The notes beneath the pieces are model-generated. The model saw only the letters and a program-made list of their open reading frames with translations, ran no database searches and was not told the origin of the DNA. This document shows positions 42,330-52,317 of a stretch of 64,000 nt of DNA, one piece after another (position 1 is the stretch's first letter; each line of letters begins with the position of its first letter). The position numbers were made by a program, and so were the translations under genes. This DNA is from Tretioscincus oriximinensis (lineage: Eukaryota; Chordata; Lepidosauria; Squamata; Gymnophthalmidae): NCBI GenBank assembly GCA_022410635.1, contig JAJVDF010000169.1:26705-90704 (forward strand). The letters are read 5' to 3'.

Positions 42330-42905
42330 GCATCAACGAAAGCATCCAAAAGGAAAAGAGCAAGAAAGCAAAATGACTCTCTGGTGAGTCTTTACAAATA
42401 ATTGAGGATAGAAAGAAAGCAATATGCAGAGGAGGACAACAGGAAAGATATGCTCCACTGAATGCAGACTTCCAAAGAGTAGCAATCTTAAATGAGCACT
42501 ATAAGGAAATAGTGGACAGCTATAGATTCTGAAAGGGATCTCTTCAAGAAGGCCTGAGATATCAAAGGAACATTCAATGCGAAAATGGGATGATAAAATC
42601 CAAACATTGTAGGAACCCGAGAGAAGAAATTAACAAGATGTGGCAGGAATACACAGAAAACTATTCAAGAAATATCTTTAAAATTGTTAATAATCATAAT
42701 AGTGTGCTTACTGACCTACAGCTAGATACCTTGGAAAATGAAGTGAAATGAACTTTAAGATTCTAGTGCTAGTGTCTTAACTGCTAAGCTGGTGGTAAGA
42801 CCAGTTATTGCAAGATGATGGAATTTCAGTGGAATCATTTAAAATCCCCCAAAATGATGTTGTTAAAGTGCTTGGGAATTGTAATCTAACTAGGGAAACT
42901 ATGTA
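42330..42905 (+). pseudogene. BovB/RTE LINE fragment (start of RT region)
   Basis: Across frameshifts the plus strand reads KASKRKRARKQNDSLVS, AEEDNRKDMLH, DIKGTFNAKMGMIKSKHC, REEINKMWQEYTENYSRNI, and LTDLQLDTLENEVK. This fits the BovB ORF2 stretch before and at the RT start (.TKGTFHAKMGTIKDRNG, I.KRWQEYTE.LY, .EPDILE.EVK). A decayed NDVVKVLGNC near 42850 fits the later ..DAVKVL.SI. The 5' and 3' parts are missing. Confidence 0.75.
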
Positions 42906-43961
42906 ATACAGTGGGCTGTAACACCACTTCCCTCCACCCCAGGGCCAACCCACACCCACACTTGGGCCCACCCCACCTGGACCCAATGATATCCTGAAGG
43001 GACAGGGATGGCAGCGCTCTCCTAGACCTCCTCCACCCACGACCGCCATTGACCCAAAGTTCCACCTGTTCTACCTAGCGGCCAGCTCTGGGAATTTGTC
43101 GGACTGAGCTGGCCTGTATGAAAATGATGTCACAGGGTTCCCACTAGGTCTGCATTTTATAGTAAAGGATGATACTAAATGAAAGATACAAGTTCTTTGT
43201 ATTTACAGTACAATTACCACATAAAACTGTGACAGGAGTTTCGAGGAATGTTCATCAGGTGTGGCTTATAATGCCTGCAGAAATGTTCTGATAACCCTAA
43301 CCTACATGAAAGTTATTTTTCCCTTTTCTGCAAAAGTTCATTTCCCCTTGGGTGCCTCAGAATCTGCTATTTTCCTTGCAAGTGTGTTCCTGCGGTATTT
43401 AGGATGGTAGCTCAGCAGAGATGCTTATACAACTTAAACAATAGTTCAAGGAGTTCAAATGTGTTTGAAAGACTCGGTATGCTTCTTGGACGTTTCCTAC
43501 TGCTTCAAAATCAGGATTTCATTTGCTTTTTCTTTAGCTTAGCAAACAAACACTTCAATTTCAAGTCTCTTGTTCTTGTTTTCTTTCTGTAAAATGTTTG
43601 TCCAGCTTTTTTTTTGCACTACTGGCTTTTCAAGAAATTGATTGCTTTCTTGACAAATTTTCAATGAAAAATGATCCATTCCTCAGCCTGCTGATTCTTT
43701 CAGTCTCTTTTTATCCCATTTTTGGACTCCAATGGGCAGCCAAGAAAAAGCCCTCCTGAGGCAAAACTGTGTGCTTTGTGGGTTCTTTTCCATAAATAGC
43801 TATAAGCATTTAGGAGCTTTGCACATAGTGCAGGCTTTTCTATGGTGTCCTGGTTCTAATCCCATAACCTATCCCACCCTAGTCTTTTATACTGATTGCT
43901 CACAAATAATCCATATTTGAAGTGGGCTATGACACCATTTATGCACAGTAGACTGATTCTT
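42906..43961. other. unassigned interval
   Basis: A C-rich part at 42925-43110 contrasts with its AT-rich surroundings. No domain or repeat is recognised on either strand. Confidence 0.35.
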
Positions 43962-44163
43962 TAACTTAGAATCAGAAAGTTGGAAAGGACCTCCAGGGTC
44001 ATCCAATCCAACCCCTTGCTCAATGTAGGATTCAACAAACCATCCCAGACAGATAGCTGCCCAGCCTCTATTTGAAGACTTCCACTGAAATAGAACTCAC
44101 CCTGTGGCAACCTGTTCCACTGATTTATCATCCTTACTATCAGAGGTTTTTTTTCCTGATATC
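43962..44163 (-). pseudogene. CR1 LINE 3' end, antisense, right half cut off by insertion
   Basis: The plus strand reads AATCAGAAAGTTGGAAAGGA, CCTCCAGGGTCATCCAATCC, AACCCCTTGCTCAATG. The minus frame is VRMINQWNRLPQGEFYFSGS, QIEAGQLSVWDGLLNP. It ends at CCTGATATC and resumes at 45099 after the foldback element. Confidence 0.9.
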
Positions 44164-44165
44164 TA

Positions 44166-45096
44166 AGGGTGCGTTCATACAACCATTTTATGCCTCAGTT
44201 ATAGCGCCATTTTGAAAGTCACATCACACGTGTTAAGCATATATGAGTAAATCTTCCACAATATAGGCCATTTATTCCGCAATAAACTATTGCTCGGATA
44301 ATCAACAATAATTGTGGAGAACGTCCAAAACCTCGCAGCCAACCTCCGTAGTCAATTCCCTTCCTCTCCCGTGTGACCATTATTAGTGCGAGAGACAGGA
44401 GGGGAGAGATGACAGGAGGAAGCGCCGCCTCCTTCGGTAGGGAAATCTGTCCACCTTTTCCTAAGCCCAGTCTGCCCTCCGCCTCCTTTGGGTGATGCTG
44501 CCTAAAGATCAGCTCTGCAAAAGGAAGGGGAACAAAACCTCCCCTCAGTCAATCTATTTGACAGCAGGCAGAGCCGATCTGCAGGGAATTCTGCTGAAGG
44601 AGGGGAGAAGGCTGCGTTCTGCTGGCCCCATCCATACGGAGCCTCAGTCTGGGTAACATTTTGGGACAGAGCTTGGCCACCCACATGCCAAAATGTCCCA
44701 AAACATTACCCAGATCTAGGCTCCATATGGATGGGGCCAGCAGAACACAGCCGTCTCCCCTCCTTCAGCTGAATTCCCTGCAGATCGGCTCTGCCTGCTG
44801 TCAAATAGATCGGCTGAGGGGAGGAGGAGGTTTTGTTCCTCTTCCTTTTGCAAAGCCAATCTCCAGGCAGAAGCCTCCAAAAGCAGGCGGAGGAAAAGGC
44901 TTCTCATGATACACAGCCGACTGATCGGTTCTGTTGGGCTGGCTGGCTGCGTATCACGAGAATTCATGTATATGTGTGAACAGACACACCATTGTATATT
45001 CCGAAATATGGCTTTGAGGTGTGAAGGGATAGGCATTTACTACATTCCGGAATGTAAATTTATAGCGCTTTTTCGGTTGTGATGTGAACAAGCCCT
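44166..45096. mobile_element. 0.93-kb foldback DNA element inside CR1
   Basis: Ends AGGGTGCGTTCATAC and, inverted, AGGGCTTGTTCACATC form terminal inverted repeats, flanked by TA on both sides. The interior is a long imperfect hairpin: about 44450-44668 pairs with about 44690-44905, for example TCTGGGTAACATTTTGGGAC with GTCCCAAAACATTACCCAGA, and CTGCTGGCCCCATCCATA with TATGGATGGGGCCAGCAG. The spacer is about 20-30 bases. No coding region is supported. It is non-autonomous; the TA flank suggests Tc1/mariner-like, and TAA/TTA would suggest Harbinger-like. Confidence 0.85.
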
Positions 45097-45098
45097 TA

Positions 45099-45360
45099 GC
45101 TATATCTATTTCCTTGCAGTTTCATCCCATTTTTTCTAGTCCTTCCACGTGGCAATGAGAATAAAGTTGATCTCTCTGCTGGGTGACAGCCCTTCAGATA
45201 TTTGTAGATAGCTATCAGATCTTCGCTTTTGCAGACTAAACATTCCTAGACTTCAACAACTGCTCCTCATGGGGCATGGTTTCCAGACCACTCACCATCT
45301 CTGCAATTTGCTCTAGTTTATCAATGCCCTTTTTAAATTGGGGTGACGAGATCATGATCC
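45099..45360 (-). pseudogene. CR1 LINE fragment, antisense, continuation
   Basis: CTATATCTATTTCCTTGCAG, TTTCATCCCATTTTTTCTAG, CAGATATTTGTAGATAGCTA and TTTTGCAGACTAAACATTCC continue the CR1 interrupted at 44163. On the minus strand they give the R.RGDLI..YKYL region. A second antisense block (CAATTTGCTCTAGTTTATCA) extends it further 5' than the other copies here. Confidence 0.88.
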
Positions 45361-46380
45361 TCTAAGTGTGGTCTGACCAAAATACTGTAGACAGGAACAA
45401 TTACTTCACAAGATTGAGATTCTATGCTCCCCTTATTGCACCCCAGGATTGTGTTTGCCTTTTTTTGCACCTACTTCAAACTGTTGACTTTAATCTGGGA
45501 TCTACCTTTCCAAATATGCTACTGCTCAGTCATATTCTGTTTTATTCTGTCCAGGTAGAGTAACCAATCCAAGTGCAGAAAAGCCTGCTGGATTGATCTA
45601 TTGAGGCAGTGTGGGAAACACTTTTCCTTTGAAGTGGGCATTTCTTCTCTGTCTTTCTCTTCTTTCTTTATTCTGATACCTAAAAAAAACCCAGGATAAA
45701 TAAGGGACAGTCTAGCACTGATAAATGACACAATAAAAACGTTAGCAATATTTTGGCATCCTCATATTTTAAGGCTAGATCAACTGATTTAATCTAACTC
45801 TATTGCTTCATATGATAAATCGTTTGTCTGCATATTCAAATTTTATGTCTTTACTATACAGCACAGGGATCGTATTCACACCCTAAAGGCATCCAGTCTA
45901 CATCAGAGTAATTGAAGATGGGCTCATTTTTAGTAGTTTCACTGATGTTCCTCATCCAGGTTTCAGGGGCATGATTAGAAAATGCCAAGAAGGAAAAGGC
46001 GTAACTCAGATTATGGCCTCATAAATTTAACAATTATGAAGTAAGTCTCATAATAGCCAATTAGCTAAATAATAGAAAACAGAGTAGGCATACGTGATTA
46101 TTTTTACAATGGAGAGATGTATCAAGTTGGTTTGTCCATGGTGTTCTGTCTCTGTATTAGTGCTTTTTAAAATTTATAGCAATTTGGAGTCAGATATGGT
46201 ACTAAATTTTGCACACTGGTAAAAATAAAAAGGAACTGCAAAGTTCCAAAGCAACCTCTGTATCTTGGACTAGGCATCGAAGTAATCAAAGCATCTCAAA
46301 ATGAACAATATTAATGGGATCAAGCTGATGACAACCAATCATGAAAAGGATCTTGTCATTATGATAGACTAGTTGATGAG
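45361..46380. other. possible CR1 continuation, then unassigned
   Basis: 45361-45545 (GTGTGGTCTGACCAAAATAC, GGATTGTGTTTGCC) still resembles antisense CR1 ORF2 sequence. The remainder shows nothing recognisable. Confidence 0.4.
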
Positions 46381-46512
46381 CCTGTTCCAAAGCAACCTTC
46401 CCCCCTCCTTTCCATCTTCCCATTGCTTCTCCCATCCTCCATCTCCTCCCTCTTCCCCCCTCCCTCTCACCCTCCCACTGCTTTTCCCTTCCTTCTTTAC
46501 CTTTTCTGCTGC
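46381..46512. repeat. pyrimidine-rich tract
   Basis: About 130 bases dominated by C and T (CCCCCCTCCTTTCCATCTTC...). It produces long but meaningless frames on both strands. Confidence 0.8.
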
Positions 46513-48239
46513 ACATGCATGTGGGATAGTTGCATGGGGACATCCAAGCTCATGAACAAGATCACAATGGTTCTTCTGGACCTGGAGCAAAATTCCTGGC
46601 TCTGAAATGGCAGCACCCAAGAGTGGAACATATTCCAGTGCCTTGTTCCTTTTGGTGATGCCTTTTGGTGCCACCATTTTGGAGGTGATTCTGCCAGTCC
46701 AGGGCCAGAAGTATGAGTGAGACCTCAGCTTTATAGTATATGATGATAGTTCAATGCATTGATTTTTGTATGGTTTACTTCTACACACTTCAGTTCATAC
46801 AGCATTTCTAGAAAACAGTGCTACTGTTGTTCTATGTAATAAGTTTTCACTTGACTAAACAGAGATTTCTGCACATCCCATTATGAATTCTTCTGTGAAA
46901 AACTATCTAAAGTTTTCAGGCAAACCCACAAAAACATCAAACTCACTTTAATTTGGTTTTGACTTTGGTTTATTCAGGATTTTTCTCATTGTTTAATAAT
47001 GTGTCAGGGCCCATTTTGTCTTTTTGGCTGAATCTCTATATTTGGATTTTTCATCTTTGCAACTAAAGAGTTTATCACAGCACTGAGGTCATATTTTTCT
47101 GGGTCACTGCTTGAATTTTCCTTTTCACTATACTAATTGCACTGATGCTGTGACTGTGTTATTCCAATGCACACTAACGGAAACTTCACTGAAATGCTGT
47201 CTTTTTTGTTTGTTTATTCAAGAAGCCTTGAATGGTTTATAGTCTAATAAAAAAGATTAAAAACCAGACAATTCAAGTCAGATTAAAAACTGATAGTTTA
47301 ATGATACCTGCTTTTTACTATGTCTTATGTTGCAAATCATAGCACTTTGAATTTAACGATCAATTTATAAAGATGAAGAAGAAAAGTCTGAAATCAGATT
47401 TACAATATGCCACCACAAAATGGGGAAGACTTTCATGGCTAAGGATCTGGATGAACCTCACGGATGACTAGCCTAAGCCAACACCAATCTAAAGACAGCA
47501 CCGTTCTATGCTTAGCGTTGGTTGTGGCCAATTCACTTTAAACATACCTGGAGTCTCATTAGCAAAAAAAAAAAGTCTTATCTTTATCAGTACACATTTT
47601 GAAGAGCACATTTTTGTTTACTAACTCTGATGTCCATGACAAGAACCATATGGTTGCCACATCCTGAGTTTAGTTCTCAGGCACTGCCAAGCATACTGAT
47701 TTTGGTAGAGAAGCCTGTCATAAAGTAAATATACGTTTCTGCTTCTGTCTGTCCCCTTACACCACCACCTTACCATAACTATAAAACATGTGTCATCTTT
47801 CTGAGAAGCTTTTTTCTCATATCTCAGTTATTTCAAAAGGAGAGGGGGAGAGAATTCAGTTTGTACCTAACAAGTCCCTTCACTGCATGGCAAAAGGTAA
47901 ATAAAAATGAAACTGCTGTACACCATTACACTATTGATATCTACAGAATAGTTACTTAGTATTAGGAACGGGGGAGCTCAATTAGGATTAGAAAGGAAGA
48001 CACACTTTTGATAAAGATGGGAATCTGGACACACAGTGGTGACTATAGGACAGAAGGTAGATCTCCTTAAACATCTGGAATATTTGATATATCAGTGCTT
48101 TAGAGAAAGAAGAATAGCTATAAGAGGATTGGGAAAATGGTAGAAAAATAGTATTAAAATAATTGCTTTGGGTGCTTTTGAAAACTGGGATGCAAAATTA
48201 ACAAGTAAAATTCTGATGATTCTTGAACATTTCAAAATA
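46513..48239. other. unassigned interval
   Basis: About 1.7 kb of mostly unique AT-rich sequence with no recognised gene or repeat. Confidence 0.4.
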
Positions 48240-48390
48240 TAATTGGTAACATCTCTGTCTCCAAGGGGAGGTTGGGTGGGGTTATGCTTTGTGTGCTGTA
48301 TGTTTTTATTTGTGTTATGTTATGCTTTTTGTTTTTGTTTTGTATGCCATGTATGTTTTTATGTTAAATTTTTAAAAATCCACAGAATGG
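48240..48390 (+). mobile_element. possible LINE 3' UTR end
   Basis: A T/G-rich stretch (TTATGCTTTTTGTTTTTG, TATGTTTTTATG) ending TTAAATTTTTAAAAATCC looks like the 3' end of a LINE by composition. No coding part is attached. Confidence 0.3.
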
Positions 48391-48815
48391 CTGGTTTCTG
48401 TCTTGCATTTGCTCAGTACTCCATCAAGAATGGGATCAAACATTTTACTGAGGCAAGAAAGTTTCTGAGGGATTTTTCTGGAAAGCAGAAAAAGTGGTTC
48501 TCCTTCATTCCAATGAGGAGATGCAAAGGATTGTTCATTTATTATTATTTTATTTCCATTATATAAATCTATTATATGTGGTAGACTGAATTTCAAAACA
48601 ATTCGACATAATATTATGTGCACTGAGGATCATGTCTGACAATATAGGGTCTTTTCATGTGACTTGGAAATAGTCCTAGCAATCAACAGGAACAGAGCAT
48701 TTGCATCACTAGATGATTCACTATTCCTCAAAGCACTTCAAAAACATTCTGAAATTGGCTTTAAATCTATTGTAAAACAGGAAAGATAGGAAAAAGGTGA
48801 CGACAACAACAACAA
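48391..48815. other. unassigned interval
   Basis: Nothing recognised. Confidence 0.3.
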
Positions 48816-49022
48816 ATATTGGTTTCTATACCATGTTTCACAACCTGAAGGAAATGAAAGGCTCACAACAAACACCTTGTGAAGTAGGAGTGGAGCTGAG
48901 AGAGCTTGGAAGAACTGTGACTAGCCCAAGGTCACCTAGCTGATTTTTGTGGATGAGTGCAGAATCAAACCGGGAGACTTCCAGATAACAATCTGGCATT
49001 CTAACCACTACACCAGTTAAGA
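48816..49022 (-). mobile_element. tRNA-derived SINE, antisense, short-tail type
   Basis: The plus strand shows TTCTATACCATGTTTCACAA (tail), CACCTTGTGAAGTAGGAGTG, AACTGTGACTAGCCCAAGG, TCACCTAGCTGATTTTTGTG (body) and GAATCAAACCGGGAGACTTC, TCTAACCACTACACCAG (B and A boxes). Confidence 0.85.
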
Positions 49023-49424
49023 TACACCTCTTTTCTCTTCCCACTTTTAAAACATTTTGGAAGTAACATTTATTTATTTATTTATTTCAAGCTCGAAATC
49101 TGGGTAGATTTCACTGTTTCAATGAACTTATAGGTAGGAATTTCCTGCCCATAGAGTAGTCCAGAACACAAAGCTCTATCCTAATTTCATTCCACCTTTT
49201 TGGGTTTCCTTTCACTATCAAAATGGAGAGACCGCTTTCCATATTGGTTGTTGATCCATTATTGTCCATCCATATGTATGTTTCATCATAACATAAGCTA
49301 CAGGCCTACTGTGATGGTAATATCATTATGATGACTCCACTCCATGTGTTAACAGAGTTTTTGTTTTACGCGTGCCAAGTTTCCCGCCAAGCGAGTATGC
49401 AAATTTGCATAAGTAGTTCCAATG
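49023..49424. other. unassigned interval with dispersed-repeat fragment
   Basis: (TTTA)n at 49068-49086. The part 49295-49360 (ATCATTATGATGACTCCACT, CATGTGTTAACAGAG) resembles 61940-62000 (GTCATCATGATGACTCTGCT, CACAGGTTAACACAG), so it belongs to an unnamed dispersed repeat. Confidence 0.45.
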
Positions 49425-49628
49425 TAGACTGACCAGATTACCCCATTTGGGGGGGGGGGAGGTGTGAGAACCCAGTTTTGGGGTACCTCCAAGTTTTTTC
49501 TGAGAAAAAGTGTTTCAAAAAAAATTTTATTTTTATTTATTTATTGTTTTTTTTCCTCATAAAAAACCAGGAGGCACCCCAAAAATGAGTTTTCAAAACC
49601 CCCCAAAAGGGGTCATCTGGTCAGCCTA
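49425..49628. mobile_element. hAT-like foldback element, copy E (204 bp)
   Basis: TAGACTGACCAGATTACCCC ... GGGGTCATCTGGTCAGCCTA, palindromic over its whole length like copies C and D. The flanks TTCCAATG and, two bases displaced, ATCCAATG suggest an 8-bp target duplication with 7 of 8 matches. Confidence 0.88.
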
Positions 49629-50568
49629 TAATCCAATGGTTTCTGCATGTGTGCAAAGCAATATGAAGCATCACAGACCCAAGCACACATGCTGCAATGT
49701 TTAAAAAGCAGGTAACAAATGGGAGGACGGGAGGGAGGGCCCACCGGGCCCCTGCCTCAAGGGCCTACTTACCATTGGGCAACCTCCTCCTATGGCCAGT
49801 CCGCCACTGGTGGTGTGAAGGAAGCCCTAATGTTTAATTCTTCAAAAACTCTTAAATAGAGAGTGAATATACACCACTGCATTTAAATAGGAAGTGACGA
49901 ATTTGTCCAGAAGAGATACAAAGACATTTCATCTTTGAAGGCAGGAAAACGTAAACAAATGAAACAAAGAAAACATTGTCAGCATAAGCTATGTTTAGAA
50001 CACCAAAATTACCTGATAAATGTCCATCCACATTTATTCCAGATACATTTTGCCGAAAACAACCCTGACTTCTGCTGACAGCATTACATTTCATTGAACA
50101 ATGCAGGGCAGGTAAATACAGATTCTTGATTGCTGCTCTTTAAAAGCCCAGACATTATCTTTCATTTAGAAAATAACTAAATGTGACCAAGCAAGGGATA
50201 AACAGACATTTATTGGAGGTTGTGCTTTCATCTAGTTTTCTTTGGACTTCGGTTCAATGACTGAAATGGAGCCTTCTATCACTATTATTTTGTGATCAGA
50301 TACTTTATATCTTCTTTCAAAGAACATCAAAGTAACACATGCTCCATCTTTTTAGCATACTTTTTAGCATAATTACTTATGTAATACTACTTCAACACAC
50401 ATAATATCTCTCTGTGACACATACACACACCTACTTTTAAATCCAGTTGAAGGAGAACAATAGTAAAATGTTAAGACTAAAGGAAAGAGCACCTCCATTA
50501 CTGTTCAGGATTTGATTCTGGTACTGATCCATTATTAGCAGAGTACGTAGGAAGTGTTCAGACGCCTT
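49629..50568. other. unassigned interval
   Basis: No recognised element. Confidence 0.35.
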
Positions 50569-50914
50569 TGTGAGAAGATCTACTCTAAGTGGAAATAAAA
50601 TATCATTCCAACAGGAAGGCTTTAGTCTTTATTATATACATAGTCCACAGGTAAAATAAGCAAAGAATATATACTGGTTACTTATGCATCTAGGTTAAGT
50701 AATCTTGGTCAAGACCGAAGCTAACTACAGATACAAGAAACAAAAAGCTAGAGAGCAAACCAAAGCATCTCTCAGTCACACAAAGAAGACTGTGACAGCA
50801 AGTGTGTGACTTTCACAGCAACAGTATAATATTGATAACTTGGCATGCGCCCAAAGCAGAAACTATATAGACATAACAATACTGTTTCTCATGGGAACAC
50901 AGCTGGTTATCACA
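50569..50914 (-). mobile_element. probable solo LTR, antisense (346 bp)
   Basis: On the minus strand it begins TGTGATAACCAGCTGTG and ends GTAGATCTTCTCACA, TG...CA ends with a short inverted repeat (TGTGA/TCACA). AATAAAGACTAAAGCC (about 50620-50635) is a poly-A signal in R/U5-like context, and CTATATAG occurs further upstream. No 5-bp target duplication is visible, so the ends are provisional. Confidence 0.6.
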
Positions 50915-51984
50915 TACTAAAGGCCATTTCTAAGGTAGATGGCACCAATTATCCAAATTGCTGATTCAGCTGGGACTGGATCTATGCCAGAATCCTAAGA
51001 ATTTCTAATATTCTTTCTGTCTACATTTTTACTTATATTTCTCTATCCAGACTAGATTCTAAAATTGCAATCACTGTGACAGTTGCCTTGCTGTATGAAG
51101 ATCGCAGGCACAACCATTCTTTTTAGAGGATATCAGGTTTGGATTGTTTTGGGGATGGCCATGGTCTGGAAAGCAAGGAATAGCTAGGATAATTCCATTT
51201 GGGATATATTTCAGAAAATATGTTCTAGAATACAGCTTTGTGTAAAAGTGCCTTAATATTCAAACTACTGCTTGTCCCGTAAAGTGATGTGGATTTTAAA
51301 AAATAGATATTCCCTTATAGGTTTGCTCAGTTCTTTATTTGAACTCTTACAACAGAATCTTCTCTCATTCAGCTATGTAAAGAAAAAAGAACTCAGGCAA
51401 ACTAAGAAGCAACAACAGCGGGTCTGCTCATCTTTTTTTTTAATGAAGGCTATTGTAAAACCACTTAACAAAATGAACCCACTCTTATACAACCCCCACT
51501 TTTCCAAGACTGCTACCATTGGGGTTTCATGACAGATATGGTATGGGGGGGATCTTTGAGGGCTCATATTATCCAAATCCAACAAGCACAAAAGAACGCT
51601 GTACTGTTTCTTTCCCCAAGAGAACCAGTCAATTGTGTTACCGTTTATTAGTTGTTCGTTTCAGTGCACAGAAGACATTAGCTATTGACACAGGTATGAG
51701 AAAATTATTCCCCCAAATATAAAAGCTGGCTTCATTATTTCAAAAAGTAAAATGGGAATAGATGGTAGCTTATTGTACAAAGATCCAATAGCTGGAGGAC
51801 TAATGTTTTCCCAGATGTGGTCTCACTTCTGCTCACTAAGCTTTCACAGTCTTTTTGGCAGTTAGGATTTGAAGGTGGAACATCTTACATCTGAAAGACA
51901 TGGTCAACCTCTGAGATGTGGAACTGAAATATAAACTAAAGGCTGGGCTAATACAAGTGGGTTTTATCTTGCACTAGAAGAGCC
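50915..51984. other. unassigned interval
   Basis: No recognised repeat or gene. Confidence 0.35.
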
Positions 51985-52228
51985 AGTCTTGGAGTAGTGG
52001 TTAGAGTGTCAAACTCCTATCTGGAAGTCTCTCGGTTCAATTTTCCACTCCTCCACAAAAGCCAGTTGGATGACTTTGCGTTAGTCCAATTCTTCAGAAC
52101 TGCCTCAACCCCACCTACTTCACAAGGTGTTTGTCGTGAAGAAAGAAAGTTATGAAAACAACTCTAAGTCACTTTGGGTTGAGAAAAGCAAGGTATAAAA
52201 ACTGTCTTCCTTTTCCTCCTCCTCCTCT

Positions 52229-52230
<2 letters not shown>
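51985..52230 (+). mobile_element. tRNA-derived SINE, short-tail type
   Basis: AGAGCCAGTCTTGGAGTAGT, GGTTAGAGTGTCAAACTC (A-box region), CTCGGTTCAATTTTCC (B-box region), the body AAAGCCAGTTGGATGACTTT, CACCTACTTCACAAGGTG, and the tail CACTTTGGGTTGAGAAAAGC, AAGGTATAAAAAC, then a CT-rich stretch. It is followed directly by the (ATT)n array. Confidence 0.85.

Positions 52231-52317
<87 letters not shown>
52231..52317. repeat. (ATT)n microsatellite, about 29 units
   Basis: Uninterrupted ATT units over about 87 bases directly after a SINE tail; probably grown from the SINE 3' simple repeat. The poly-Asn and poly-Tyr frames across it are artefacts. Confidence 0.95.

Noticed and set aside
46369..46788. 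139-codon minus-strand open frame
   Set aside because: Its Gly/Glu/Arg-rich core is the complement of a pyrimidine tract; no motif elsewhere in it.
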